64,000 nt of DNA. It comes from Chrysomallon squamiferum. Lineage: Eukaryota > Mollusca > Gastropoda > Neomphalida > Peltospiridae. A program made the position numbers and the translations under genes. The stretch is taken from contig CM022672.1 in NCBI GenBank assembly GCA_012295275.1, forward strand, positions 18,107,394-18,171,393, given 5' to 3'. The stretch's first letter is position 1. Every line of letters begins with the position of its first letter. A model generated the notes under the pieces. It saw only the letters and a list, made by a program, of their open reading frames with translations. It was not told where the DNA came from and made no database searches. Shown here in pieces: positions 13,201 to 26,900 of the stretch.

Positions 13201-14177
13201 CTTTGATTTGGCTGCCACTCTGGGGATCTGTCGGCTCTCTTCTTTGCAGACTGGGGACGAGTCTTCATGAATTTTTTGGAATCTGTTAATCATAAATTAA
13301 TGAAATAATGCATTACAAATTTTTTTTATATTAATATTTTTTTTTTTTTTCTTAGTCATATGTGGGTGTTTTTTTTCGCTATAACTATAGTAAAAGAGGA
13401 AATTAACTGTCATCATTCCAGTGACAATTACCAGCAATAAATTTCTTTTTTTTTATACACCTTCCCATAGACAGGAAAACAAATGATTTAAAATGTTAAT
13501 TTCATTCATTTTTTTAATATCTGTTTATGCTTGCCTGTTGAATAATTCTAAAATAATAAGACAGTCACTGAGAACTGGCTCTACCTGGAAATGTAGACAG
13601 ATTTCAGAGCTGATAATAATATTTAATAACTCATACTTAGGTGCCAGTAATTTATTTAACAACTACAGTCCAAATCCTCTAACTCATTAAAATAAAAGAT
13701 TTTAAATGTATGCATGCTATATATTACTATATATAGTTCTGCATTACATTAACAAAATGTTTTATTCCACCATGCAACAAGCTATGCATTTTCTTTAATT
13801 AGCAGGAAATGATATTATATACATTTTCTTATAAACAGAAAATTTTTAAAAACAAACATGAGAAGATAAGGCTCAATGGTTGGAAGCAATTTATCACATC
13901 CTCTAACAATTAACTTGAATTGAAAAAACCAATAATAATAATAATAATTTATTTTGAACTAACCTAAATTCCCAATATTATCATCCTCATCAGTTTCATC
14001 ACTAGTAATGTCTGCTGCCAAACCAAGCTTCTTCCTTTCCTTCAGTTTTCTTGCCAACTCATTCTGAAAAATATCTGGTGTCTTTTGCTTACGAGGATTA
14101 TAAAGTTCACTGGAAACATCTGTTGGCATGCGAGGCCTTGTGGGACTATCAGTCTCATCAAATGACTGTCTGTACAT
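5466..14177 (-). CDS. MAP9: Microtubule-associated protein 9 (MAP9/ASAP)-like
   Basis: MAP9 binds microtubules and acts in spindle and ciliary function. Coding exons in transcript order: 14177-13964, 13282-12895, 12384-12248, 11767-11626, 11423-10683, 10128-10048, 8706-8484, 7650-7486, 6938-6793, 5996-5852, 5573-5466. Phases agree at every join and give 829 residues (human is 647). The start is set by an in-frame TAG six bases upstream. Family evidence: an N-terminal DIFQNELARKLKERKK resembles the human FQDEL motif. Four C-terminal aromatic-Trp coiled-coil motifs (VYEEWYRER, AFQSWAEKKK, TFQTWKEKK, YNRWLKEK) follow in the human order. The tail, PAWSPPNRTVPFGR, matches the human PPWSPPSRTV ending. 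The middle is low-complexity, rich in Ser, Pro and Lys, with SRES repeats at residues ~453-498. The acceptor at 10128 was chosen over 10139 because it keeps phase. Confidence 0.85.
6145..6209. repeat. (CA)n microsatellite
   Basis: An interrupted CA dinucleotide tract in the MAP9 intron between coding exons 9 and 10. A shorter CA tract lies near 6618-6646 in the same intron. Confidence 0.95.
8305..8337. repeat. (TA)n microsatellite
   Basis: A pure TA dinucleotide run in the MAP9 intron between coding exons 7 and 8. Similar short TA runs occur at about 23901-23930 and 53715-53741. Confidence 0.9.
9505..9782. mobile_element. MITE-like DNA transposon remnant in a MAP9 intron
   Basis: A ~278-bp stretch beginning caggatgagaatactttatc and ending gaataaggttgctccaactg. 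The ends form an imperfect terminal inverted repeat. The inside carries paired ccgaaatgcttgg / ttttggatttt motifs typical of a short nonautonomous cut-and-paste element. From memory, it closely resembles a dispersed vertebrate repeat of the Tc1/mariner-pogo type that has the same ccgaaatgcttggraccagaag opening and a central trattatgtttcatatacacctta-like stretch. I do not assert a family name. No target-site duplication is clear. It lies in the intron between MAP9 coding exons 6 and 7. Confidence 0.6.
10157..10211. repeat. (AAT)n microsatellite
   Basis: A trinucleotide AAT run in the MAP9 intron, starting about 18 bases upstream (in transcript sense) of an exon start at 10139 or 10128. It sits where the polypyrimidine tract would be expected. 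Read on the minus strand it is (ATT)n, which supplies T residues to that acceptor. Confidence 0.9.
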
Positions 14178-14784
14178 TGTCTAGTTATTCTGAAGAAAAA
14201 AAAAATTGTTTTTATTAAATAACAGTAATAATAAAAGAAAATACATGCAGAAGATTTAAATATGAAACCTATAACTTAATAAAGGTGTTTTAAAAAAGAA
14301 ATAGGCAATATATAAACAAACCCAAAATTCAATATAAAATGCCAACTCTAAAAATCAAGATTTCTGAAAATCAATAATTAACACATATCATGTGATAAAT
14401 ATGATAATAATTGTTGTCTTAAATACTTCTGTATATAAAACACTCTGACAGACATTCGGTAAGACTAAATATTCTGAACAAGCTTCAGTAAATCAAAACT
14501 GGACTTTTTTTCCAATTAATTAGAACAATTATGAAGATAACATTAATAATAAATTGATTTCTTTTTTTGAAAAAAATAAAAATAAATAAAAATAAATAAA
14601 TTAAAATAAATACAACATATTGATAATATTTTCCTATTCTTTTCATTTACAGTGAACCATGCCATCTTTTCCAGTTTTTACCATTAATATATGTATGTAT
14701 GTATGTTTGTACACACACACACACAAACACACAAACACACTTTCATGCCTGTCTGTCACATAACACTGTTTTATCAATGTCCTT

Positions 14785-14823
<39 letters not shown>

Positions 14824-15620
14824 TATTTTAATAAGCGAATGATGATTTCAGAATTCTATATTACTAAAATCATAAATGACAAATAGTTTTAATCATTATA
14901 TTTTAAGTTAAAGCTCGGCAGATATTCTTATTTACATTTTTAGTAATGGAATGTTATTTCTATATTTGGGTATTCCCTGAAACATTGTATATCACTATAT
15001 GCACAGCTTTTGATTGTGTTGTTTTCATTATCCATATATATTATATTATCCAACAGCATTGATATATAAATTATAAAAATAATAATAACAAAATAAAATA
15101 AAATAAAATTCAGATTTAAAGCAGTTTCGAACATTAACGTACCAAAGTCAAAGATGACTAATAATAGAAGCAGAAGCATATAATGATATATAACAACAAA
15201 TACTCTAAATTGTGATATCGTAATTTCCTATTCACATTAATATTTCATAAACAGTAATTATTGTTTAGCTGTATATTATATATTTAATAATGCTTGCTGA
15301 ACATACCATGATAAGTGTTTAATTCAGTTTGTCTCTTGCACATTCCTTTTTATTGTTATTTTTTTATTTTTTATTTTTTTTATTGCGGTACCTGCTTTAC
15401 GAACCGCGATTAACATATATGTATTATTTAAAATTTTAGTTGTATATACATATTATAACATTATTTCATTATATAACATACCTGTCAAATCTTTAGAAAT
15501 AAATGGTTATGCTTAAAGAATCAGCCAGCATTTGGAAATCATGAAATTAAAAAGTGGATCAGCTCGACTACCATGTTTACGCGTAACTTGGCAGGTAAAT
15601 AATCAAAAAGTTGGAATCGT
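14178..15620 (-). promoter_or_regulatory. MAP9 5' untranslated region and probable promoter side
   Basis: The first coding exon of MAP9 extends to an acceptor whose exon edge is at 14189, leaving 12 untranslated bases with an in-frame stop. A noncoding first exon probably starts near 15600 and ends at 15482, where the minus strand reads GACAG followed by the donor GTATGT. The intervening intron holds a (TTTA)n run at about 14786-14823 and CA and TA tracts. The transcription start itself cannot be read from sequence alone. Confidence 0.45.
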
Positions 15621-16163
15621 ATCCGAAATGCGGTATTATCTATTAATTAAATTTCAATTAACCACATATGTTTAAGTAATAATATATAAATTATTTTTCG
15701 TATAGAATATATCTATTTATAGATAAAGATAAACAGTGGTCTAATAATTCTTTTAACTGGAAAATCCTATGATCGTATTCGCTTGATCGTTTTAAATCTA
15801 GCAAGTTTTAGCTTGCTTTTTATTTGAGTCAGTGTAATGTTCGTTGTTGTTCGGGACAATCCACCATACTCGGTAAAGCTCACATTTTGGTCGAGATTAC
15901 ACAAAATTATTAGAACAACAACAACCCTCCCCCAAAAACCCCCATTAAAACAAACAACAACAACAATAATAAATAAATAAATATGATCGCTGTTTTCATT
16001 TTATGACAGTAATATGACACCATCATTGACAATCGGTTTTGACTTAGAAAGGAGGAATATTTGAAATATTAACAAAAACATAAACTGAAATATTAATTTA
16101 CCGAATTATTTATAGGAAGTTTACTGTGATTACACTTAAAGTGATATTTTATTTTATTTTATT

Positions 16164-16194
<31 letters not shown>

Positions 16195-18349
16195 TGTTTT
16201 CACCATAAGAAAATAACAACTAATACAGCGAATGATACACGAATACCATGTTCAAAAGTTTTCATAACCAAGGGTATCTAAGGTAAAGACAATTATTTGG
16301 AAGAAGAAAACAAAAAAAGCAGTATAAAAAACATCTTTGTCAGGGTACATTTATATATATATTATTCAAATTCTTACCAGATATCCCCACTTACTATTAA
16401 TAAAATAAAACAAAATATAAATGGAAGTTTATATTGTAGTTATATTTGATTACATGCGATTTACATGTGTAGAATAGAAAAATAATAGCAATTGTTTCCT
16501 ATTCTGTTAAAGTCAGATTATATAAAAAAAAAAAAAAAAAAATAAAGTAATTAGTGGAGAGTAAGTGCTAGCAAGATAGATTAAGATGACTCCTGTAGAT
16601 GACCATATATTGCAACTGCTACCTGTAATGTAAGTGGGGTGGGGACTTTCTCAGAAAGCAAGGCCTTGCACTCTCGCCTGGACATTGTAGGACCTTAAAC
16701 AATTGCTAGTGAAGGAGACGACAGTGGTCGTGTTATTTTAATTTTATTTTTTTTTTTTTTTTTTTGTGCTGGTTTGATTTTTTAGTTTTGCAACTGTAAA
16801 ATTTTTATTACGCTTTGTTTTGTGAACCTGGTCAGTTTGTCCTCCTTGGAGACGCCAGAATTACCATGTTGTATATATTAATATTGCTATATCAGAATTC
16901 CTTTATACTAAAGGCCCTTTAATTGGAAACCCCGTCTTGTTCGTTTATTCCTTAGACAGTGATATATATTACGTATATATATATATTATACCAACATATC
17001 GGTCGGACGAAATTCGCTAGCTTCCCGTCCCCTGCTGCATTTGCACCAGGAATGTTATAATCGTACCACTTCAGCATAAGCAGTCTTTTGACCTTACTTT
17101 TGGTTTTTTCTCTTGCTTATTTGTCTTTTTAAATAATAATAATTAATGAAAATAAATATAACAAAAAGGATGAATATGGCAAACAATTACTATCGGATAA
17201 AAGGAAGAAAAAAGCATGAATTGTAAATATATAAAAGAAAATATAATAATAATAATAATAAAGATAAATAAATGATAATATATATATATATATATATACC
17301 CAACAAAAATAGTTAATCAGAAGTAAATGAATATTAAGTAAGTTGAAACAGCGTGTATATATATTATGTGTAAAACTAAAAATACACAATAAAACATGAA
17401 TATTAAAAAACAAGAAAAATAATAAATAGGTTGTAATAATAAGAAAGTTTATAAATAAATAAATAAAATAAAATAAAATTAAATTAAATTAAATTAAACT
17501 AGAAAAATTGAAGAATAAAAACAACGTGTGAGAAAAAAGAGAAGAATTGTAAGTTGAAACGATGATCTAAAAGAAAGAGAAGAAAGGAAGCAATAACAGA
17601 CAGAAGAAAAAGAAGAAAGAAAGGTGAAGAAGGAGAAAGATGAAAAAAAAAATGTTAAGATAAAATTATGAAACATTTAAAAAAAGAAGAAATAAAACAG
17701 GAAGCAATAATAGTTTAAGAATAGCAAGAAAGAAAATTAAATGTGTTTAGAAATTGTGCTGTAAACGAGTACATCAGGCTTGGTGAACAAATCTCATCAG
17801 TCATTACATTTCACTGGTAAAAGTTGACAATACATCCATAAAGATTTAAAAAAAAATAAAAAAAAAAATAAAAAAAATATATTTAATTGCAAAATATTAT
17901 TATTTTGAGTCAATATTTAGCTTAATTTGAATATGTTTGTCTCATTTTTAGTGAAAAAAGTTCCATTGTTCTCTTACAAAAAGTCCAGTACAAGTATTGG
18001 CCAATACAAATACCATTTTGTGTGTACGTTAATTGTATGCTACCGGAAACATTCAGTTTTCCGTGTAACTGATTTTCATGGTTTCGGGTTACTACTGGTA
18101 CTGAACCATTTATCCGGCAAACTTCGGACTGGAGGTGATCCGGATTTCTGGATACAGACTAAATATATACTTAAAGTATAAAATAAAAAAGGAAAAATAA
18201 AAAAGAAACTGTATTTAACAGGTACAAATTAAACCGGTTCTTAATATGCATAAATTTCGTACAATATATAATATATCGGATGAAAACTAAAAAATAAAAA
18301 AAATAAATAGTAACAAACACCTAAAAAAAAAAAAAAAAAAAAAATAAAA

Positions 18350-19150
18350 TTAATATTTATTAGCAGACTTCTGCCCCCAACTTTATTAGATTTTTATCAT
18401 GGTTTATCTTGTTTATAATTTACAGTCATCCTGATGTCAAATTTTGAAAATATTCGTTCAGAATTTTGTTGTAGCACAAAACACTTGACCGGTACTGGAT
18501 TTATCTATGTTTTAAAAAAAAAAATTACATTATCAGTAATGTCACGTAAGTATTTTTACTTTTCAAATCTATCGTAGCCTATACATCGAACAGCATATAT
18601 CAGCAACAAGTGTGCAACTGTAATATGTTTTACCACACATTTTTACAACTATTAAATATATGTAAAAAAAAAAAAAAAAAAAAAAATGTTGATTGAGAAA
18701 GCGCCAAACACAGACGTTTTATCAAAGTATATGTCAAATGTGCTACCGTTGTTACACAATAAAAATCTAAAAAACACAGCCAAAAACAACACAAAAATAA
18801 AAATAAACAACAACCAACAACAGCAACAGCAACAAGATGAAATATCCATCAAAAAGTAAAATAAATGAAATACGTTACTATATACCTCTCACATATAGGC
18901 TGGACAATGAATGAAATGCCGTAGCTTATCCGTTGGGAATATTCTCTTGTTATTTTCTGATAAGGTTATTACGTATCTGCCACACAGCCTATTCGATATG
19001 TCCACTGATAACTAACACTGGAACACTATTTCTATACACTACATGCTGCCACTCAAAGTAATCACATACACTGCCAAGTGTGTAATGCAAGTCCGTTATT
19101 CACCAAACATTTCTGCATACATGAAACATTTCACGAATTTGTATTTGATC
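18350..19150. repeat. Dispersed repeat, copy 2
   Basis: The partner of 2998-3945 in the same orientation, with the same ordered landmarks, including the ctaacactggaacactattt block near 19012 and the cacttgaccggtactggatt block near 18480. It lacks the 70-base palindrome of copy 1 and carries a poly-A tract at about 18663-18686 where copy 1 has other sequence. The copy lies about 15.3 kb from copy 1, so the whole MAP9 gene is flanked by direct repeats. Confidence 0.65.
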
Positions 19151-19257
19151 ATCATATCAGAAACAAACCATTGCAAGATATGCCGTGTATATGTAAGATG
19201 TACTCTATATAGCCAAGTTTATTTGTTTATTAGAATTATTTAAACATAATAAATCAA

Positions 19258-19314
<57 letters not shown>
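19258..19314. repeat. (AAT)n microsatellite
   Basis: A pure AAT trinucleotide run just downstream of dispersed repeat copy 2, in intergenic DNA. Confidence 0.95.
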
Positions 19315-19315
<1 letters not shown>

Positions 19316-21194
19316 TTGCATCATTAATTTAATAATTGGTTATCTTTATTTAATTATATTTTTCATTGTCTTACTATTTTTATTATATGTTTTCCTATGG
19401 CTGTGGTTAATTTACTTTTAATTAGATTGCTATTTCACCAATTTATTTTTATTCACATACAATATAATGATTTAAAGAGATTATGTTAAATAATAATAAT
19501 ATTAAAAAGCCCGTTAAGGTACGTGTTCATACGATCTTAATTTTCATGTTAATATTTATTGTAATAATCATAATGAACTTGGAAATACTGCTTCAATAAT
19601 TAAATTTTTAAATGGTTTATTTATGTTGGGGATTTTTCTTCTTTCTTCCCATTTTTGCTTCTGTTTCAGAAACTACCAATGATTTGTAGAATGTTTTATA
19701 TTTTTGGTTAAAAAATAGTAATAATAAATAATAATAATCTTTAAGTTATTGAAGTAAGTGATCATCTCCTCAGTGTGAAAAATATTGAAAAGTACTAGTA
19801 TATATGTAATAAAGAATAATAAATAAAAAAACACACAACAAAACAATTAATTAACACAGTAATTACGAATTAAAACAAGATACCAAAATTTATAATGCTT
19901 TTTATTAAGCCAAAGGATTTTTGCAATTCAACATGTATTCATCACACATTTTGCATATATATTTCCTACTTGATCTGAATATAAATACCTGCATTTTAGT
20001 ACTGTTTTGTTTTCTTTTGAATTATTTATTTACATATTCAAAAGAAGTTTACAAAATGTACAACAAAAGCACTTGAGTGTAAAATTAAATCTATACAAAT
20101 CAACAATGTCATGATCAAAATGCTGTTATTGAAAATAAGATGCTTCGACAAGCCAAATTGCACAACCATATCTGGTTTTGTGTTTTTGTTTCAAATACGA
20201 GTAAAAGAAATGTCCTTATGATGTTATTTGTATATCACTGAATTATCAAAGATCTCTTATTTATTTATTTTAAACACAGCAAAAGAAGTAACTACATACT
20301 GAAAGTAAATACAATCACTGAACCCACATTTCTATCTGTAAATTATCATATGCAACTGCTTGATTTGTTTTGTTTTTTAAGGAAACAACGATATGTTAAT
20401 GTAAATAAACATTAATAATAAACGAAAAACATAAAATTAAAAATTAAAAATAAATAAATTATGCAAGTAAATTGTTTATACTAAGGAACTTAAACTTTTA
20501 TCAAATTTAGTCTCATTTTCAAAACATTTATACCAGATTACTTGGTTTGAAATGAAGGACAGACTAGCAGTATAAGAAATAAATTATTTATTCACAAATG
20601 TCCTCATGTTTTTGTCAGATCTGATATTTAACTGAACAGTTTTTTTTAAGTAATTTCATATCCTCTGTAGCACTGGTTAACATCAGTCAAGTAAGAATCA
20701 CATATAAAAACGTGTAAAATGACTTTTTCTCTTTCTTTCTTTAACTGTTTCATTTACAGATCATTTGTACCCATTAACCACTGTATCTAAATTATAGCAC
20801 AACAATTTATTTCTGATGTCCTATTATATTTTTGAAACTTTTAGAACATTAAAAAAAAAAAAAAAAAAAGATTATTTCATAAACTGTATTTCTGATTACA
20901 ACGCGTGTGATATAAACAATCAAGTTGGAAACACAACCTCTTCAAAAGCAACTAAATTCTTTGTACACATCTTAAATCAAACCCAATTAATCACATCTCT
21001 CAAATTATGCCACAGATTGCATGCTTTAGGTACATGGGTGCTGCACAAGTTTTAAAAAGTTATTTCAAACAACAAATGAATTAATTATATTTATCAGTGT
21101 TATCTGAATGTGATAGCATCAGAAATAAAAATAGAATCTAATTTCTCACATACTTGTATATATACACATATATAATTATAAAAACTACAATTCT

Positions 21195-23892
21195 TTAAAG
21201 CAAAGAACTAAGGCCATTAGCTGATGCAAATGCTGTCAGGACATCAGCAGCTTGGCGTGTTTCTAACAACAAGGTGGCTTCTTTGAGCCAGTCTTCTGCT
21301 ACCCTCCTTGGTTCACCCACCAATTGGTTCATGAACCGAACAGCCTGCTCGAAGTCTCCTTTTTGCAAGAAGTAATCGGCGTGGGCAAGGATGGAAAACG
21401 TGTCCAGTTTGTCCATGAGGATCTTGTCGGACACGTCTGTTGCATTCACAGACTCGACAATGAAAAAGGACTGCAGGTACGAAATGAAATATTTGAAAAG
21501 CGATCCGCCGGTTTCGTCTATCATGGCCACTCGACGACACACTTGTTTCACTTTTCTGAACCTCTCTTTCAGAATGTCCTCCGTCATCACACCTCTTTTC
21601 ACCGCTTCTTCAGGAATCGTTCGGATGATCGTCTCCACGAATGGATGCTGCTTCGATGCGTCAGACACGCCGTGGATCTCGTCGGTCAGAGGCTTTCTTC
21701 TGTCTTCCCATTCTTCGCCGTCTTCGTTACCCAGACGGATTGCTCCGTTCAGGGCCAGGCAGGCAACCCACAGTTCTTGAGACATTCTTGCTATTTTTTC
21801 CTGTGCTGCTCGTTCTGAAAAACAATTTGAAAAATAAAATAAAATGGACAATAAAAAAGAAAATATTTGGATTTTGTAGGTTTCTACATTTCACCACCAA
21901 CATTTATGGCAAATGGTAAAGGAAATGACATTAACTGGTAAATTCATTACATTAAAATAATAATAATAAAAACAAATACAAAATAAAAAATGCAAAATAC
22001 ATTACACTGAATAGAACTAGAATTATAAACTTCTTAATAATATTTTATTCCTACTTCTCAGTATATAATAATCAGAGAACTCCTATAATTTCATAAAAAC
22101 TGTTTCAAACATCTAAATCTTCAAAATCAACTGAGACAACTCTAACCGTCAACGGCAGCTTCAATGCCTTTAAGTCTAGCGATCCATCCGGCTATTTCTG
22201 AGCGGAAGCTCTGCTGCTCTTCGAGGATTTTCATGAGCAGCTGTCTTTCAAACTGATCCTCCATTTCTTCGAGCTGTACTCGGAGGACATCTTTAAGATG
22301 GTCGCTGTGAGCTGCAGCTTGTCGAGCCAGCTGGTAACGTAGCTCCTTCTCAAAGTCAGCTCTAGATTCAGCGTTCTGAAGAAAAATATGTAAAACGATA
22401 ACATTACATTTAAAACTAGTATGTCTTTTACCTGACACTTTCATGCTTGAATGTTAATTTTTTTGTCAAATACACACAGCCAGTGTTTACGGTTATGAAG
22501 CATAATTACGTCAAACAGTTTAATTAATTCATCATCAACTGAAATTCGTACTGACCCAGTTCTCTTTTTGAACGTCAAAATTTGCTTGCATTTTTTCCAA
22601 TTCCAGTTTGACTCTCATTTCTGCCATTTTTTCATCTTCCTGTATTTGGTGTTCCAGTGCTTTCTCAATGTGGTCTGCCTCCATGGCCAGCTGTTCAGCC
22701 AACTGTTTCTGCAGTTGCTCAATACGACGATGTGCATGAGCGATCAGCGAATTTAGTTCCTCTTCACTTAACTTTTTACCTGTGTTTGATGGTAAGAATA
22801 ATAATAACAATTATCATCATCATAAGAAGAACAAAAACATCAAAGCAATAATCAGTTAATAACAGTGATAATTCTAAAGCATTTCAAAACAAATTTTCTT
22901 TCACAAATAATGTGATTTTTGAAGCATCAAGAATGATTTTAAAAGGATTAATGGCAAGAACAAATAAAGAAATCAGTTACAACAGTGTGAATAGATATTA
23001 GTTTCAAAAGGTTTAGCAGTAAAAACATACCTTGCTTCCCTTTAAGTTTTATGTCAGGCAAGATACATTCAAGTTCTTTTTGAAACTGTTTTCTGCCCTT
23101 ATCAACCAGATCCTTGTATTTTGTCATGATTTTGGCATCTGATTCAGCCCTTGATACCTAAAACAAAAAAAACCCCAAACATACACATACCAATAAATAA
23201 TGTTTCAATCTGTAATTAAGTAACTTAATTCCTCTAGCTAATTTAATTTCCTTAACTAAATCAACTGCTGTAGTTATTGTAGTGTTTATAAATAGATTTT
23301 ATTTATTATTTTTCTTGAATTTCTTTTAATCAGTTAACTCTGATCTCTGTTAGAGCTGATGATCTACAGTAATTTCATAATTTAACTAAGAAAAAACAAC
23401 TGATATAACTTTAACACATATTGTCCATCTGTGAAATATGTGTCAAACATTGATCATTAAATGTGGAACAAACTGTATGAAACTGGATACTTTGTAAATC
23501 TCAAAAAAAAAAAAAACCCACCCATAGTTAACATTAAGCAAAATTAACTGATACAAATCATACAAATGTGAAATTTTCTTAACATCATACCTGGGCTGAG
23601 ACATTTCCAAGTTCATTGTTGTGTTTGTTCAATGTTTCCTGTGCTTTCATTATTATCTTGTTCTTCTTTGTAACTGCATTGTTCTTCCCATCTTCAATAG
23701 CATGCTTCAACTTCTCCAGGTCAGCTCTAGAATTTAAAAAAATACATACAAAAATACAGAAATTTAAGAAGGATTTTTAAGATTATCATTATGCTTAAGA
23801 AATGTAATAAAAATAAAAAGCAAACCATTATATTCCTTAAATACATGCCAAACATAATTAAGAAATATGGATTTTATTATCATTAGAGTATA

Positions 23893-23932
<40 letters not shown>

Positions 23933-26900
23933 TGTATTTGGAAACAGTGTTTTAAGATTTCTAAAAATAAATATACAAATGTAAAGAAATTAATCCTTCA
24001 TGTTTCTTTGGTTCTATGGTTGATAACCTATAAAGAATCTTCCCTTAGAGAGAAAAGCATGCATTACTTACTACTGACATTCTTCAAGTAAATATGGACA
24101 ACTTATAGTCCTTCCTGCACTGAATAATTTCTGAATACAAACCTTGCATTGCACATCATCTTCTCTGATTCCTTTACCGCTTGTTCCCTGGCTTCGAATG
24201 CTGTGCTGACTGCCTGCCACTGGTTATCCTTCTCCAGAATCTGAAATGTTGGTAGTTTAGGGTTTTTTACAATTTATTATATGGATCTGATGATACTGAT
24301 TTATGTATTTTTTTGTTTTTTGTTTTTTATATAGAAGAATTAGGTTCTATTCTGAAAACATAACCATACATTTACATCAGCTTAAAGATATTTTTAACTC
24401 CTGTAATTGAAATTATATTAAACATTATGTTCATATTAAGGAATAGATGCATCCTGCAAATTTATCTGTATTACTGCTTTTAATTGTTATGTTTATCATC
24501 TTTGGATTGATAATTATGTAAACATTCTGTATATATAAAATATATCGAAAGACAGATAGGTGTGTAGTTATATTATTATTTTACCTTGCTGGTATCTTCC
24601 ATTGCAGTTTTAAGCAGTTTTGTATGTTCTTTGGTTGTTTCAATGACTTTTTTCTGAATGTCAATTGCTTTCTGTGTACTTCTAATGGTTGTAACTAAGA
24701 GATCTTCTATAATAACTTCAAGTGCTGCAATGAAAATCAATGACATTAATTACAGAGAACAAACACAAATAAATATTTTTTAAATAACACACATTTTACA
24801 CATTACCAAAGCAAAATGCAAAATTAAATGATATATTATTCCCAATTATTATTCAAATATAAATGTTTATTTTTATTTTTTAATTATTAATAGCTTTATC
24901 TTTTTATGACTAAAAATTGATTGCTGTAAAAAATTAACATGCCTGCATTCTCTGCGGCTTCTTCTGCTTCCTTGTCTTTCAGTTTTTTCTCAGCTTCACG
25001 TTTCAACCTTTCTTTTTCTGCCTTTTTGTCTACTGGAGGTGGTTCTGTAAAGAAAACAGAGAACTGAATAAAACAGCTGAAAAATATTCTTAGCACAGAC
25101 ATTGTTAATATATCCATTCAGATATTGCTTTTATTTTGCATGTAAACACTATTTTTTTTGTTTTGTTTTGCATTATATTTTAATTAATAAATATTTAAAA
25201 CAAATTAATAATTTATGCCTATTTAAGAAGACATGAAATACATGTACAAACATATATATATATATATTCTGAATGTAAGGATTTGTAAATCTTGTAATGG
25301 ATAGAAAAAAAAGTAAATAAAAAATTGTTTTGAGTATAAGCCATCCAACAACACCTATAAATTTAATAATAAAACAAAAAATTAAAAACAAAATTCAATA
25401 AATATATAAATTAAAAAAAAGAAGAAGAAAAAAAAAAAAAACTAAATGGTTACTTTCACCTGATTTCTGTGGTTCAGTTTTCTGTGTTGTTGCTGGTTTT
25501 GTGTCTTTCTGAAATAAAAAATTAATGTTTGATTACCAACTGAAGTGTTCTGCACTATGGTTGAGTTAAAAAAAAAAACAAAAAAACAAGTGGATGTAAA
25601 ATAAAGTTAAATGTAACTAAATTTGAAAGCTTCTAATATTATTTTAGTTATTCTAGATAACTGGTTTTAAATCTTTTTCATACTGTGACCCCTTATGAGC
25701 AACTCAATATGACCAATGAACCCCTTTAAAATGTTTGATTCAATAATGTCTAGGGTTATCACATTTTCATCAATCAAAGACAGTACAAAAGGAATATATA
25801 TTCAGTGTGACATAACCCAAACCTATCTACATGTTTTTATTTATTCCTCCTTCCAAGTCAAGTTGAAAAAAGCTAAAATATATCCTAGCTCAAGAATGAT
25901 CTTATGACCCCCAGGTTGAAAACCTATGTTCTAAATACTGAACCACAGAAAAATTGTCCCTATTGTCATTAGATACAGTATTTGTGTATCCAAACATATT
26001 CTTAGAGAAAACTGCACATAATACTTTAGAAAAGCTTAACAGTGGCTGTTATTAAATTAATCCCTTTTACCTAATAAAAATAGGTAGAAAAATAAAAAAT
26101 GTTTTAAATAGTATATACCATGATTCTAATATACTGTGGTCTTCCTGTTAAAAAATACATTAATTATTTTTATCAATCACCTTGCCATATATGATTGAAC
26201 AGAAACATGTATAAAATTAAAGAATTTTATATATATATTTTACAAGTAACAAATATTTATTTTAAAGATTTTATCAGTATTAAATGAAAAAAATTTCTAG
26301 TTACCTTTTCTACCTGGGTTGTATAAGGGAGTTGACCTGGCTTTGTTACACTGGGGAAAAACAAAAAAACAACAATATAATAATATTTAGGTAACACAAG
26401 TCAAAATTTAAAAAAAAAAAAAAAATTTTGTCTGTTAAAAAGAACTTTTGAAAACAAACACAGAACAACATAAATAAGTGAAAATAAAAATTATTTTGAT
26501 ATCTTGCTTATGTTTTGAATATTGTGGCAGCACTAACTATCAAGACATGAGCCATTTTGAGGCACTAATAACAAACAATCTTGATTAACAAACATATGAC
26601 AGTGACACATACTGAGATCTGTGTTAATTTTACCACATGACATACCTCAAATATCTTCAAGGTCAAGTATGTAACATCAAAAACAAAAATGTGAACTTGT
26701 GAAAATTGAGAAAAACATCTGTTCAATGACACACAATTTTTCACTGTGTTATCATTCCATTTCCGATGAGAGGTGTTTTCTTTGTTTTAAAAGCATGAAA
26801 GTTTTCCAACTAAAGAGCATATGTAACTGTTTTGACAATGATCATTGTACTCTGCTTACAATATGATCCTCCAATCATAAGGAAAAGACCTAAGATTAAA

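Larger units (their letters stand above)
15621..21194. other. Intergenic region between MAP9 and MIC60
   Basis: No supported coding exon on either strand. It contains many homopolymer and tetranucleotide tracts, a slightly GC-richer patch at about 16600-17060 that may be an old transposon remnant, copy 2 of the dispersed repeat (18350-19150), and the 3' untranslated region of MIC60 on the minus strand next to 21195. Candidate minus-strand polyadenylation hexamers occur near 20805 and 20585, but none is decisive. Long frames here are low-complexity. Confidence 0.5.

Noticed and set aside
16600-17060. GC-richer patch that could be a gene exon or tRNA
   Set aside because: No open frame with splice sites and no cloverleaf could be built; an old transposon remnant is possible but unsupported.
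17129-17676. Minus-strand frames rich in Phe, Tyr and Ile
   Set aside because: They arise from AT-rich, purine-strand-biased intergenic DNA with no coding signature.
21324-21818. 164-residue plus-strand frame over the last MIC60 exon
   Set aside because: It is an antisense shadow of the conserved mitofilin domain.
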